64,000 nucleotides of DNA from Miltoncostaea sp963823515 (lineage in GTDB: Bacteria; Actinomycetota; Thermoleophilia; Miltoncostaeales; Miltoncostaeaceae): NCBI GenBank assembly GCA_963823515.1, contig CAWGMB010000019.1, positions 496,001 to 560,000 on the forward strand, given 5' to 3'. The translations under genes were made by a program, and so were the position numbers. Within the stretch, counting starts at the first letter, position 1. Every line of letters starts with the position of its first letter. This document shows, piece by piece, positions 33,575-41,964 of the stretch. Below the pieces are notes generated by a model, which was not told where the DNA came from, did not search any database, and worked only from the letters and a program-made list of their open reading frames with translations.

Positions 33575-34027
33575 ATGAAGGGCTACCGCACCAAGAAGAT
33601 CGCCCTCCCCGGGGGGAAGGTCATCGAGATCGTCTACTTCTCGGAGCCGAACGGCGATGCCGTCGCCCCCGGCGTCGAGATGGAGATCCAGGAGGCCGAC
33701 CCGGGCTTCGACGGGTTTCCTCAGGAGGAGATGGCCCTCGACCTGCACGTCTGCCCGTCGTGCGAGAGCGATCTGGTCTACCCGGTCAGCTGGGAGGAGC
33801 GCGCGGGCGACTCGTGGCGCATCGAGCGCCGCTGCCCCAACTGCGAGTGGCAGCACTCCGGCGAGTTCAGTCAGGACGAGGTCGAGGTCTTCGACGACGC
33901 CCTCAACGACGGCACGGAGGACCTCCTCGTCAACCTGCGCAACTTCGCGCGGGCGAACATGGAGGCCGATGTCGAGCGGCTGATCGAGGCCATCCACCTC
34001 GACCGGATCGAGCCGATGGACTTCTAG
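33575..34027 (+). CDS. hypothetical Cys4 (zinc-ribbon-like) protein, 150 aa
   Basis: I do not know this family by name. A beta-rich N-terminus (GYRTKKIALPGGKVIEIVYFSEPNG) is followed by LHVCPSCESDLVYPVSWEE and RRCPNCEWQHSGEF, two CPxC knuckles 28 residues apart that would bind one zinc. A helical C-terminal half (FDDALNDGTEDLLVNLRNFARANMEADVERLIEAI) follows. Acidic, soluble, cytoplasmic. It stands alone on the plus strand between lipA and the GGDEF gene; the 132-bp gap before it shows no clear promoter. Confidence 0.8.
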   Translation: MKGYRTKKIALPGGKVIEIVYFSEPNGDAVAPGVEMEIQEADPGFDGFPQEEMALDLHVCPSCESDLVYPVSWEERAGDSWRIERRCPNCEWQHSGEFSQDEVEVFDDALNDGTEDLLVNLRNFARANMEADVERLIEAIHLDRIEPMDF

Positions 34028-34053
34028 GACGCACGGCGGACCCGCCGGCGGCC

Positions 34054-35106
34054 ATGGGCCACCCATCATCCCACTCACGCCGGCGCGCCGGCCTCGACCG
34101 CGACCGCGTCGCGGCCTCCCGCGCCCTGGCGCTGTTCGCCGCCGCCGGCGGCCTGTGGGTGCTCATCAGCGGCCTGACCATTCCGGGGTTCGCCGGGGGG
34201 GGCCTGAGGGCCGTGGTCACGCTCGGAGTCGGCCTCGCGATCGCGCTGCTCGGCATCGGGGCCTGGTTCGGCGCCGCCCGGACGCCCGAATGGGCACTCA
34301 TGGTCACCGCGCCGGTGTCCGTCCTCGTGATCGGTGGGCTCAACCTGCTCACGAGCGACGCCGGCACCGGCTCGCAGCTGTTCCTGCTGTGGCCGGTGCT
34401 CTACACGGCGAGCTTCCTCTCCCGCCGCCACACCGTCTTCGTGCTGGTCGAGCTGCTCGTCGTCGAGGCCGTCGTGATGGGCGCCCTGCAGGCGCCCTCG
34501 CAGGCCGTGGTCGACACGGTCTCGCTCGTCCTGGCCTTCACCCTGGCGGCGTTCGCCGTGCTGACCTTCCGGTCCCGCGTGCAGTTGCTGCTGGACGCGC
34601 TCAGCTCCCAGGCGCGCGAGGACGCGCTGACCGGGCTGCCGAACCGCCGCGCCTTCGACGACGCCCTCACGAGCCTCTCCGCCCTCTCGCATCGAACCGG
34701 CGAGCCGCTGTCCCTGCTCTTCGTGGACGTCAACCTCTTCAAGGAGGTCAACGACACCCGCGGCCACGCCGCCGGCGACCAGGTCCTGCAGGCCGTGGCG
34801 TCGGCACTGCGCCGCAGCGGTCGCGAGGCCGACGTCGTCGCGCGGGTGGGCGGCGATGAGTTCGCCATGCTCCTGCCCTCGTGCCCCTTCGCTGACGCCG
34901 CGGCGATCGGCCAGACGCTCCGCGAGTTCGTGATCGCCCAGACCGCCCGGATCGGCGAGCCGGTCACGGTGAGCGTCGGAGCGGCGACGATGCCGCTGGC
35001 GGCCACGACCGCAGAGGATCTCGCGGCCGCCGCCGACGCCGCGCTCTACACCGGCAAGCTCACCCGGCGCACAGACGCGGGGAGCGTGCCCGTCACGCCG
35101 GGCTGA
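34054..35106 (+). CDS. membrane-bound diguanylate cyclase (GGDEF)
   Basis: 350 residues. Five or six N-terminal membrane helices (residues about 22-170) are followed by a short coiled linker (RVQLLLDALSSQAREDALTGLPNRRAF) and a complete GGDEF domain with VARVGGDEFAMLLPS. READ precedes GGDEF by five residues, so the inhibitory I-site RxxD is intact. It should make cyclic di-GMP with product feedback. No EAL partner lies nearby. Confidence 0.9.
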   Translation: MGHPSSHSRRRAGLDRDRVAASRALALFAAAGGLWVLISGLTIPGFAGGGLRAVVTLGVGLAIALLGIGAWFGAARTPEWALMVTAPVSVLVIGGLNLLTSDAGTGSQLFLLWPVLYTASFLSRRHTVFVLVELLVVEAVVMGALQAPSQAVVDTVSLVLAFTLAAFAVLTFRSRVQLLLDALSSQAREDALTGLPNRRAFDDALTSLSALSHRTGEPLSLLFVDVNLFKEVNDTRGHAAGDQVLQAVASALRRSGREADVVARVGGDEFAMLLPSCPFADAAAIGQTLREFVIAQTARIGEPVTVSVGAATMPLAATTAEDLAAAADAALYTGKLTRRTDAGSVPVTPG

Positions 35107-35136
35107 GAGCCCCGCGGACGAGAGCCGTCCGCTGGA

Positions 35137-35463
35137 TCAGCGCGGCACGTCGCCGGCGTAGGGGAGCCCGGCGTGGGCCCAGGCGATGATGCCCCCCTCG
35201 ATGTTGGCCACCTCGCCGTGGTCGCCCCCGGCGGTGAGGTAGTCGGCGACCTGAGCGCTGCGGCGGCCGCTGCGGCAGAGGACGGCGAGTGGCAGATCGG
35301 TGGGGATCGCGTCCACGTTGTCCACGAGGCCGCTCATCGGCAGGAGGGGGACGCCCTCCACCCGGGTCTCGTCGTGCTCGGTCTGCTCGCGCACGTCGAT
35401 GATCGCCAGGGCTCCCTCGCTCCAGAGGCGGTGGGCCTCGGTGACGCTGTACTCGACCGGCAT
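35137..35463 (-). CDS. single-domain rhodanese-like protein
   Basis: 108 residues: AIIDVREQTEHDETRVEGVPLLPMS and the active loop LAVLCRSGRRSAQVADYL, with the persulfide Cys and the CxxGxRS pattern intact, then EVANIEGGIIAWAHAGLP. Its ATG overlaps the mqnC stop by 1 nt, so it is the last gene of the menaquinone run. It may deliver sulfur or simply ride on the operon. Confidence 0.9.
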   Translation of the reverse strand: MPVEYSVTEAHRLWSEGALAIIDVREQTEHDETRVEGVPLLPMSGLVDNVDAIPTDLPLAVLCRSGRRSAQVADYLTAGGDHGEVANIEGGIIAWAHAGLPYAGDVPR

Positions 35464-36554
35464 CAGAAGGTGCGCACGGCCCGGTAGAGGGTGTCACGCT
35501 GCACCGCGCGACGGCCGGTCGCCTCGATGGCGCGGACCATCCGGTCCGTGTCGAGCCGGAAGGCCGTGCCCGCGGCGCGCACCACGTTCTCCTCGATCAT
35601 GATCGACCCCATGTCGTCGCACCCGAACTCGAGCGCGAGCTGGCCGATTCGCAGGCCCTGCGTGACCCACGACGACTGGAAGTGGGGGAAGTTGTCGAGG
35701 TAGAGCCGGCTGACCGCCAGCATCATCAGGTAGTCGGCCGGTGTGGTGTGGGCGTGGTCGTCGCCGCGCGCGCTGCCGCCGCCCGACTGGTAGCTCCAGC
35801 AGACGAAGGCGCGGAACCCCCCGGTCTGGTCCTGCACCTCGCGCAGCCGGCGCAGGTGCTCGATCCGGTCCTCCGGCGTGTCCACCGTGCCGTACATCAT
35901 CGTCGCGGTGGTCGACATCCCCGCCCGGTGGGCCGCCTTCATCACGTCGAGCCACTCGTCGCTGGTCGTCTTGCGCGGGGCGATCACCTCGCGCACGCGG
36001 TCGACGAGGATCTCGGCGCCACCACCCGGCAGCGAGTCGTGGCCCACCGCCCGCAGTCGTGCGAGCGTCTCGTCGAGCGTGAGCTTGGATACGTGGCTGA
36101 TGTGGAGGATCTCGGAGGGCGACAGCGCGTGCAGGTGGATCGGGTAGCGCGCCTTGATGTCGCTGAACAGGTCCTCGTACCACTCGATCCGCAGGTTGGG
36201 GTGGTGGCCCCCCTGCAGGAGGAGCGCGGTGCCGCCCAGGTCGAGGGTCTCCTCGATCTTGCGGAAGATCACCGACTTCGGCAGGACGTAACCCTCGGGG
36301 TCCATCGGGCGCCGGTAGAAGGCGCAGAAGTCGCAGTCGGTGATGCAGAAGTTGGTGTAGTTGACGTTGCGGTCGATCACGAACGTCACGACGCCCGGGT
36401 CGCTCGCGGCGTTCCGCCGCCGTCCCGCCGCCTCTCCGACGGCCACCAGGTCGCGGGAGGCCAGGAGCGCGAGCGCGTCCTCGTCGGACAGGCGCCCGCC
36501 GCCGTCCAGCGCTTCGAGGATCTCCTGGGTGCGAGTGGGGGCGAGAGTCGACAT
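35463..36554 (-). CDS. mqnC: cyclic dehypoxanthinyl futalosine synthase
   Basis: 363 residues of the CofH/MqnC radical-SAM group. NYTNFCITDCDFCAFYRRP holds the CX3CX2C cluster, LLQGGHHPNLRIEWYEDLF and HALSPSEILHISHVSKL the substrate face, and the C-terminal TQGLRIGQLALEFGCDDMGSIMIEENVVRAAG the MqnC end. It cyclises dehypoxanthinyl futalosine in the futalosine route to menaquinone. A TAGAAT element 6 nt before the ATG marks its own promoter although mqnA lies 25 nt upstream. Confidence 0.95.
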   Translation of the reverse strand: MSTLAPTRTQEILEALDGGGRLSDEDALALLASRDLVAVGEAAGRRRNAASDPGVVTFVIDRNVNYTNFCITDCDFCAFYRRPMDPEGYVLPKSVIFRKIEETLDLGGTALLLQGGHHPNLRIEWYEDLFSDIKARYPIHLHALSPSEILHISHVSKLTLDETLARLRAVGHDSLPGGGAEILVDRVREVIAPRKTTSDEWLDVMKAAHRAGMSTTATMMYGTVDTPEDRIEHLRRLREVQDQTGGFRAFVCWSYQSGGGSARGDDHAHTTPADYLMMLAVSRLYLDNFPHFQSSWVTQGLRIGQLALEFGCDDMGSIMIEENVVRAAGTAFRLDTDRMVRAIEATGRRAVQRDTLYRAVRTF

Positions 36555-36560
36555 CAGGCG

Positions 36561-36566
36561 ATTCTA
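36561..36566 (-). promoter_or_regulatory. -10 element TAGAAT, probable leaderless promoter of mqnC
   Basis: TAGAAT is the best TATA-like hexamer in this part of the window and ends 6 nt before the ATG at 36554, inside the 25-nt mqnA-mqnC gap. Confidence 0.55.
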
Positions 36567-36579
36567 CGCGGTCGGGCGC

Positions 36580-37380
36580 TCACGCCGCGAGCCGGGGGAC
36601 GGCGTCGAGCTCGCCGCACTCGCGCGCCCGCTCGAGGAAGGTCTCCAGGCCGGCCCGCTCCGCCGAGCCGAACTCGTATCGCAGGCGCCGCAGGTAGGGG
36701 CGGATGAACTCGGCGGGGAAGGGGAACCGCTCGGCCGCCGCCACCACGACCGTCTCGGGGTCGGACAGATAGGCCGAGCGCGCCCGGGTGAGCAGGCCGG
36801 CGAAGGCGGCGAGCGCGTCGGCGCGCTCTCGCGCCACCTCCGCCCCGGCCGCCCACACCGCGAAGACCATGGGCTGCCCGGTGCGCTCGCCCCAGAGCGC
36901 CCCGAGGTCGGTGCGGTGCTCCGAGAAGGGCGCGCGCAGGCCGGTGAGCGCCTCGTCGCCGATCAGCAGCACGCCGTCCACCTCCTCCAGCGCCTCGGCC
37001 GGCGGGCCGTCCAGGGTGGCGAAGGGGGCGGCCTCCGCCCCGAGCAGGATCCGCAGCAGGGCCACCGAGGTCTCGCTGTGGGGCGTCACGGCGACGGTGC
37101 GCACCTGGGCGAACGGCACCCGCGAGAAGAGCTGGATCGAGTCGACCGCGCCGGTCGCCGTTATCGAGGCCACCGGGACGAGCCGCAGGCGTTCCGCGTT
37201 GCGCGCGTAGGCGATGCTCGACATTGCCGACACGTCGAGCCGCCCCTCGAGCAGGGCGCGGTTGAGCGTGGAGGGGACCCCGTCGGTGAAGGCGAGCGTG
37301 GGGTCGGCGGCCCGCTCGAGCCCGTGGTAGATCGGGTACATGTTGAGCGCCGAGATGCGTCCCACGCGCAGGAGCCTCAC
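36580..37380 (-). CDS. mqnA: chorismate dehydratase (futalosine pathway)
   Basis: 266 residues of the periplasmic-binding-protein-like MqnA fold: RLLRVGRISALNMYPIYHGL at the start, DGVPSTLNRALLEGRLDVSAMSSIAYARN with the family substrate-site SS pair, and LLIGDEALTG in the second lobe. It converts chorismate to 3-enolpyruvylbenzoate. The GTG at 37380 overlaps the stop of the preceding gene (GTGA). Confidence 0.92.
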   Translation of the reverse strand: MRLLRVGRISALNMYPIYHGLERAADPTLAFTDGVPSTLNRALLEGRLDVSAMSSIAYARNAERLRLVPVASITATGAVDSIQLFSRVPFAQVRTVAVTPHSETSVALLRILLGAEAAPFATLDGPPAEALEEVDGVLLIGDEALTGLRAPFSEHRTDLGALWGERTGQPMVFAVWAAGAEVARERADALAAFAGLLTRARSAYLSDPETVVVAAAERFPFPAEFIRPYLRRLRYEFGSAERAGLETFLERARECGELDAVPRLAA

Positions 37381-37961
37381 CCCGGCCTCACCGCTGCGCC
37401 CACGCCGGCCGCCAGGCGGTCGGCGTCGCTGGCGTCGTCGCCCGGGATCACCCACTCGGTGGCGCCGAAGGCCACGGCGATCTGGCACGCGGCCGCGCCG
37501 AGGCGTCCCCAGTGGGGCCGCACCTCGACCGTCTCCGGGAAGGCGAGCCGGCAGACCGCGACGATCGTCAGGTCCTCCACGCCCCACGACCCGGGGCGCT
37601 CGTCGGTGCCCTCGGCGGGCACGGGGCAGACCGCGCGCAGCAGGCCCGTCTCGGCGGCGAGCGCCGCCAGCGCGGCGATCCTCTCCGCCACCTGGGTGAG
37701 GTCGTGCCCGGCGCCGTAGGCCACGGCCGCCTCGCTGGGGCGCCCGTCGGCGTGCGCGGCGCGGTGCCCCTCGACGGACCCCTCCTCGTCGCCGTCGCGC
37801 AGGCGATCCTCCCCCGCGGGTCCGCGGGTCACCGACACCGGATGCCCCGGGGTGACACCGGCCGCGCGGGCCGCCGCCAGGGGGTCGCCCGCGCGCAGCA
37901 GCGCGTGGATGGTCTCTCGACGGATGGGGTCCTCCGCTCCGGCCGCGGCCTGGTCGCTCAT
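37377..37961 (-). CDS. unknown protein resembling the C-terminal part of MqnE/CofH-type enzymes, no radical-SAM cluster
   Basis: 194 residues. The first 65 residues (RETIHALLRAGDPLAAARAAGVTPG) look like the N-terminal helices of MqnE-type proteins and the last 70 (VEDLTIVAVCRLAFPETVEVRPHWGRLGAAACQIAVAFGATEWVIPG) like their C-terminal strand-helix with the LxxxxLAxGA-type end. The radical-SAM barrel core and any CX3CX2C motif are absent. It starts by overlap with the polyprenyl synthase stop and ends in the mqnA start. It could be a degenerate aminofutalosine-synthase-like accessory protein; function unknown. Confidence 0.7.
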   Translation of the reverse strand: MSDQAAAGAEDPIRRETIHALLRAGDPLAAARAAGVTPGHPVSVTRGPAGEDRLRDGDEEGSVEGHRAAHADGRPSEAAVAYGAGHDLTQVAERIAALAALAAETGLLRAVCPVPAEGTDERPGSWGVEDLTIVAVCRLAFPETVEVRPHWGRLGAAACQIAVAFGATEWVIPGDDASDADRLAAGVGAAVRPG

Positions 37962-38941
37962 GAGTATCGGTCCACGACGCCGTCGGCGATCTCGAGCAGG
38001 GCCGGGACGTCGGCGCCGTCGGCCGGACCCTCCTCGATCGCCCGACGGGCGGCTGCGACGAACGCCAGCGCCCGGGCCCGGGCGGTGCGCAGGCCCTCGT
38101 GGCCGGCGAGGCGGTCGCAGAGCTCCTCGAGGCCCGGCCCCTGGGCGGCGGCGGCGACGTCGGCCCTCAGTCCCGGCTCCGCCTGGAGCGCGAGGATCAC
38201 CGGCAGCGTGACGGTCCCGTCGCAGAGGTCGGTGCCCCGGCGCTTGCCGGTCGCCGAGGGTGCCCCGGCGAGGTCGAGGATGTCGTCGAAGATCTGGAAG
38301 GCCATGCCCACGTTCTCGCCGAACGTCGCCAGCCGGTCCTCGGCGTCGCGGCCGGCTCCGCCGACCATGGCCCCGAGGCGGCACGCGACCGAGAAGAGCG
38401 CGGCCGTCTTGCGCCGGCAGCGCGAGAGGTAGGCCTGCTCGGTGAGGTCGAAGTCGAATGCCGCGCGCTGCTGGTCCATCTCGCCCTGCGACAGGTCGAG
38501 CGCTGCCTCCGCGAGCGACCTCACGGCGCGCGGGGAGCCGGTGCGCGTGAGCTCGCCGAAGGCACGCGCGAACAGGAAGTCGCCGGTGCTCACGGCGCGG
38601 GCGGCGCCGAGCGACTGCGCCACGGTCGGCCGTCCGCGGCGCATGGTGGCGCCGTCGAGGAGGTCGTCGTGGACCAGGGTCGCCATGTGCACCAGCTCCA
38701 CGGCGGCGCCGGCGGACATCAGCCCCTCCCGCCCGCCCGGGTCGGCGAGGGCGGCCTGCGGCGCCGAGCAGAAGACCAGCAGCGGCCGCACCCGCTTGCC
38801 GCCCGCATCGAGCGTGTCCTCGGCCGGGCGCGCGACCTGCTCGGCGTGGCCGGCGACCGCGTCGCGCAGGCGCTGCTCGCACAGCGCGAGGAGTGGAGTC
38901 ATTGGGCGCACGAGTGGCGGCAGCGAGGCTGTCGAGCTCAC
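37958..38941 (-). CDS. trans-polyprenyl diphosphate synthase
   Basis: 327 residues. First Asp-rich motif LVHDDLLDGATMRRGRPT near residue 90, second FQIFDDILDLAG near residue 215, GGKRVRPLLV at the substrate site. No DDxxxxD: the first motif is DDLLD, as in long-chain synthases. It makes the isoprenoid tail of menaquinone. The GTG at 38941 overlaps the methyltransferase stop; an internal ATG at 38902 is an alternative. Confidence 0.9.
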   Translation of the reverse strand: MSSTASLPPLVRPMTPLLALCEQRLRDAVAGHAEQVARPAEDTLDAGGKRVRPLLVFCSAPQAALADPGGREGLMSAGAAVELVHMATLVHDDLLDGATMRRGRPTVAQSLGAARAVSTGDFLFARAFGELTRTGSPRAVRSLAEAALDLSQGEMDQQRAAFDFDLTEQAYLSRCRRKTAALFSVACRLGAMVGGAGRDAEDRLATFGENVGMAFQIFDDILDLAGAPSATGKRRGTDLCDGTVTLPVILALQAEPGLRADVAAAAQGPGLEELCDRLAGHEGLRTARARALAFVAAARRAIEEGPADGADVPALLEIADGVVDRYS

Positions 38942-39648
38942 TGCGCCCGCCCGTGGTGCAGGGCGATGATGCCCCCGGCCAGCCCGCGCCAGCGGACGTC
39001 GGTCAGGCCGGCCGCCGCCATCCGCGCGGCGAGCTCGGGAGGCTCGGGGAAGCGCCGCACCGACGCCGGCAGGTAGGAGTAGGCGGCCGAGTCGCGGCCG
39101 AGCAGCGCCCCGAGCCTCGGCACGACGCGCCCGAACCAGAGGTCGTAGAAGCGCCGCAGCCGCGCGGGGGTGGTGATCTCCAGGATCACGACGCGTCCGC
39201 CGGGGCGTACGACGCGGGCCATCTCGGCGATCCCGCCGTCCAGGTCGCTGACGTTTCGGATGCCGAAGGCGACGGTGGCGGCGTCGAAGTGGTCGTCCGC
39301 GAAGGGCAGCGCGAGCGCGTCGCCCTGGCGGAACTCGACCGCGGCCCCGCGTTCTGCGGCCTTCGCCCGCGCCCGCACCAGCATTTCCTCGGCGAAGTCC
39401 AGGCCCACCACCTCGCCCGAGTCGGTCACACGGAATGCCAGCTCGAAGGCGAGGTCGCCGGTGCCCGTGCAGCAGTCGAGGGCCCGGTCGCCCGCGGCGA
39501 GGTCGGCGGCGGCGGCCGCCGCCCGCCGCCAGCGCCCGTCGAGACCTGCGGTCATCGCGCGGTTGAGGCGGTCGTAGCGAGGGGCGATGCGGTCGAACAT
39601 GGCGCGCACCTCGCCCGCGGGCAGATGCCCGGACGCCGGGGTGCTCAC
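38938..39648 (-). CDS. ubiE: demethylmenaquinone methyltransferase (UbiE/MenG family)
   Basis: 236 residues. FDRIAPRYDRLNRAMTAGLDGRWRR is the UbiE N-terminal signature, ALDCCTGTGDLAFEL is SAM motif I, and ATVAFGIRNVSDLDGGIAEMARVVRPGGRVVILE carries the FGIRN motif. It methylates the quinone ring at the last step of menaquinone synthesis. GTG start overlaps the ubiX stop by 4 nt. Confidence 0.93.
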   Translation of the reverse strand: MSTPASGHLPAGEVRAMFDRIAPRYDRLNRAMTAGLDGRWRRAAAAAADLAAGDRALDCCTGTGDLAFELAFRVTDSGEVVGLDFAEEMLVRARAKAAERGAAVEFRQGDALALPFADDHFDAATVAFGIRNVSDLDGGIAEMARVVRPGGRVVILEITTPARLRRFYDLWFGRVVPRLGALLGRDSAAYSYLPASVRRFPEPPELAARMAAAGLTDVRWRGLAGGIIALHHGRAQ

Positions 39649-40280
39649 GCCGGACGCCCGAGCGCGTCCGCGGGCGCCTCGCCCCAGCGCGTCAGCAGGT
39701 CGTGCGGCACGCCGAGGTGGTCGAGCGCCTTCGCAACCATGAAGTCGACCAGTTGGTCGACGCTGCGCGGCAGGTTGTAGAAGCCGGGCATCGCCGGCAT
39801 GACGATCGCCCCCGCGCGGGTCAGGGTGGCCATGTTCTCCAGGTGGATCAGGCTGAGCGGGGTCTCGCGCGGCATCACGACCAGCCGCCGGCGCTCCTTG
39901 AGCATCACGTCGGCGCAGCGGTGGATCAGGTTGCGCGCGGTGCCGTGCGCGATGCAGGCGAGCGTCGCCCCCGAGCACGGGGCGATGAGCGCGGCGGGCG
40001 CGAGCGACGAGCCCGACGCGAACGGCGCCGTCATGTCGTTGAGGCCGAGGATGGTGACCGAGCCGGGCCGCGTGGCGTAGCGCTCGACGAAGGCGTTGAC
40101 GACGAGCGCCGGGTCGGCGGGCGGGCGGGGGCCCGCCTCGAGGATCTCGTGGCTGATGACGTGCGCGCCGGACCCGCTCACGCACAGCCCCACGTCGCAA
40201 CCCGCGCCGGTGAGGGCGCGGAGGGCGTGGCCCGCGTAGAGGGCCCCACTCGCTCCGGTGACTCCGAGGAATACGCGCAT
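39645..40280 (-). CDS. ubiX: UbiX-type flavin prenyltransferase (MqnM role possible)
   Basis: 211 residues. FLGVTGASGALYAGHALRAL at the FMN site, VVMPRETPLSLIHLENMATLTRAGAIVMPAMPGFY with the conserved Pro-rich active loop. UbiX makes the prenylated FMN that UbiD-type decarboxylases need; the partner ubiD is 2.5 kb upstream in the same run. In futalosine organisms this pair removes the carboxylate of the naphthoate intermediate. TACCAT lies 10 nt before the ATG. Confidence 0.93.
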   Translation of the reverse strand: MRVFLGVTGASGALYAGHALRALTGAGCDVGLCVSGSGAHVISHEILEAGPRPPADPALVVNAFVERYATRPGSVTILGLNDMTAPFASGSSLAPAALIAPCSGATLACIAHGTARNLIHRCADVMLKERRRLVVMPRETPLSLIHLENMATLTRAGAIVMPAMPGFYNLPRSVDQLVDFMVAKALDHLGVPHDLLTRWGEAPADALGRPA

Positions 40281-40290
40281 GACGTCGCCG

Positions 40291-40296
40291 ATGGTA
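40291..40296 (-). promoter_or_regulatory. -10 element TACCAT before ubiX
   Basis: TACCAT ends 10 nt before the ubiX ATG, downstream of the hairpin at 40324, which suggests a separate transcription unit starts here. Confidence 0.4.
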
Positions 40297-40323
40297 GCGG
40301 GGCGGTTTCCTCAGGAGGGCCGA

Positions 40324-40352
40324 CCCGACCGGGGGGCGAGCCCCCGGTCGGG
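40324..40352 (-). terminator. hairpin downstream of qcrC
   Basis: cccgaccggggg pairs perfectly with cccccggtcggg across a GCGAG loop, 13 nt past the qcrC stop. It separates the qcr genes from ubiX. Confidence 0.7.
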
Positions 40353-40364
40353 CGGACGACGGTC

Positions 40365-41117
40365 CTACTTGTACTCGGTTCCGAGGCCGTCGATGAACGT
40401 GCCGATCTCCGTGTACTGCTCCGCGGTGAAGCTGGGGAAGGCCAGCATCCCCGCCGGCGGGTTGGTGAGGAACTGCTTCGCGGTGTCCGGTGTGAGCGGG
40501 CTGCCCTGGGCCCGACGTTGGTGAGGTCCGGACCGGGTCCGGGGGCCCCCACGCCCTTGATCATGTGGCAGCTCGAACACCCCGCGGCCAGGAACAGCTC
40601 CGACGCCGGCCTGCGCCGTCGGGTCCGACTCCAGCCCGCTCAGCGGCAGGGTGGCCGACGCGGTGCCGGCGGGCGCCTCGGAGCCCTTGACCGTCATGTA
40701 GGCGAGGAACGCGATCACCGCGATGCCGCTGAACAGGGCGAACGGCCTCTTCTGGATGCGGCGCTCGGGGCCGCGGTCGATGAACGGGGTCGCGATGAGC
40801 AGCACCATGAGGATGTTCGGGACGACGAACGTCGCCATGATCAGCGGCATCAGGGCGTTCTGGCCCTTGAAGATCTTCAGCAGCTCGAAGAGGAAGAAGA
40901 AGTACCACTCCGGGCCGCGGCACGAAGTCGGTGCTCGACGGGTTGACCGGCTCGCCCAGCTCGACGCGGTGCCAGATGGCCATGCGTGATGACCAGGCCG
41001 ATCGCCAGCGTCGCGATGAGCAGGTCCTTGTAGACCGCGTAGGGGAAGAAGGGCTTGCCCTCGAGCCTTCGCCTGCGCGTAGTCGCGCTTGTAGTACTCC
41101 TGCTGCGCGCGGTTCAT
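40365..41117 (-). CDS. qcrC: menaquinol:cytochrome c reductase cytochrome b/c subunit (frameshifted)
   Basis: About 250 residues once five single-base shifts (near 41064, 40985, 40913, 40601 and 40512) are bridged. The N-part has MAIWHRVELGEPVNPSSTDFVPRP and EWYFFFLFELLKIFKGQNALM, the subunit IV-like half of cytochrome b with the PEWY quinol-site motif; three to four helices follow. A C-terminal cytochrome c domain carries the haem c motif CSSCH and the distal Met loop PPAGMLAFPSFT. This b/c fusion is the QcrC of Bacillus-type complexes. Shifts all fall in G/C runs and restore perfect conserved sequence, so I regard the gene as intact. Confidence 0.85.
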   Translation of the reverse strand: MNRAQQEYYKRDYAQAKARGQALLPLRGLQGPAHRDAGDRPGHHAWPSGTASSWASRSTRRAPTSCRGPEWYFFFLFELLKIFKGQNALMPLIMATFVVPNILMVLLIATPFIDRGPERRIQKRPFALFSGIAVIAFLAYMTVKGSEAPAGTASATLPLSGLESDPTAQAGVGAVPGRGVFELPHDQGRGGPRTRSGPHQRRAQGSPLTPDTAKQFLTNPPAGMLAFPSFTAEQYTEIGTFIDGLGTEYK

Positions 41118-41954
41118 GAGCGGTCCTCGGCCTTCACGGGCTCGGGCGTGGACGCCGGCGCGACGGCCGGGACCTCACGACGCCCGTACGGGAGCCGCTC
41201 GTTCTCGGCGGCCCTGCGGGCCTCCTCCTCGGCGCGCTCGACGGCCATGCGGCGCTTGCTGTACGGCGGCTCCGCGATGCCGAGCTTCGAGATGAGGAAG
41301 AGATGGAGACCGATGAAGGTCGCCATCCCGCCGGGTATCACGAGCATATGGATGGAATAGAAGCGCGAAAGCGTTTGTGGGCCGAACTCCGGGCCGCCGC
41401 GGAGGATGTCGGCGATGTAGGGGCCGATGATCGGCGCGCTGGCGGTGATGTTCATGGCGACCACGGTGGCCCAGTAGGCCTTCTGATCCCACACCAGCAG
41501 GTAGCCGGTGAGGCCCATGAACATGGTCATGATCAGCAGGATCGCGCCGGTGACCCACGTCAGCTCGCGCGGGTACTTGTACGAGCCGAAGAAGAAGACG
41601 CGCCCGAGGTGGAGGAAGACCACCACGATCATCGCGCTGGCGCCCCACTTGTGCATGCCGCGCACGAGCCAGCCCCAGGTCACCTCGTTGGTGATGGTGT
41701 CGATGCTCTGGTACGCGCTGTTGGGGTCCGGCTTGTAGTACATCGCCAGGATGATCCCGGTGATGGCCTGCATGCCGAAGAGCGCCATCGCCGTGAAGCC
41801 GAGCGTCTGGAACCAGCTCGTCTCCGCGGGGATGTTGCGGAACATGAACCACTTGGCGCCGGTCTTGACCCCGGTGCGCTCGGTTGACGTAGTCGAAGGC
41901 GGCCTCGCCGGCCTTGACGGCCGAGTTCTTGGGTCCGATGTCGGTCGTTGCCAC
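41114..41954 (-). CDS. qcrB: menaquinol:cytochrome c reductase cytochrome b subunit (one frameshift)
   Basis: About 280 residues. Four helices with haem-binding His pairs: GMHKWGASAMIVVVFLHLG and SIHMLVIPGGMATFIGLHL, both with His-x14-His-type spacing of b6-type subunits. The frame shifts at about 41884 (one extra C) just before ERTGVKTGAKWFMF. A charged tail (ERAEEEARRAAENER) follows the last span. I see no Cys in the first helix (QTLGFTAMALFGMQAITG), where b6-type proteins attach an extra haem c. GTG at 41954 preceded by AGAGAGG. Confidence 0.88.
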
Positions 41955-41964
41955 GGGCGCCTCT

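Noticed and set aside
38099..39076. Plus-strand open frames across the polyprenyl synthase and methyltransferase genes
   Set aside because: They are shadows of conserved minus-strand genes with complete motifs.
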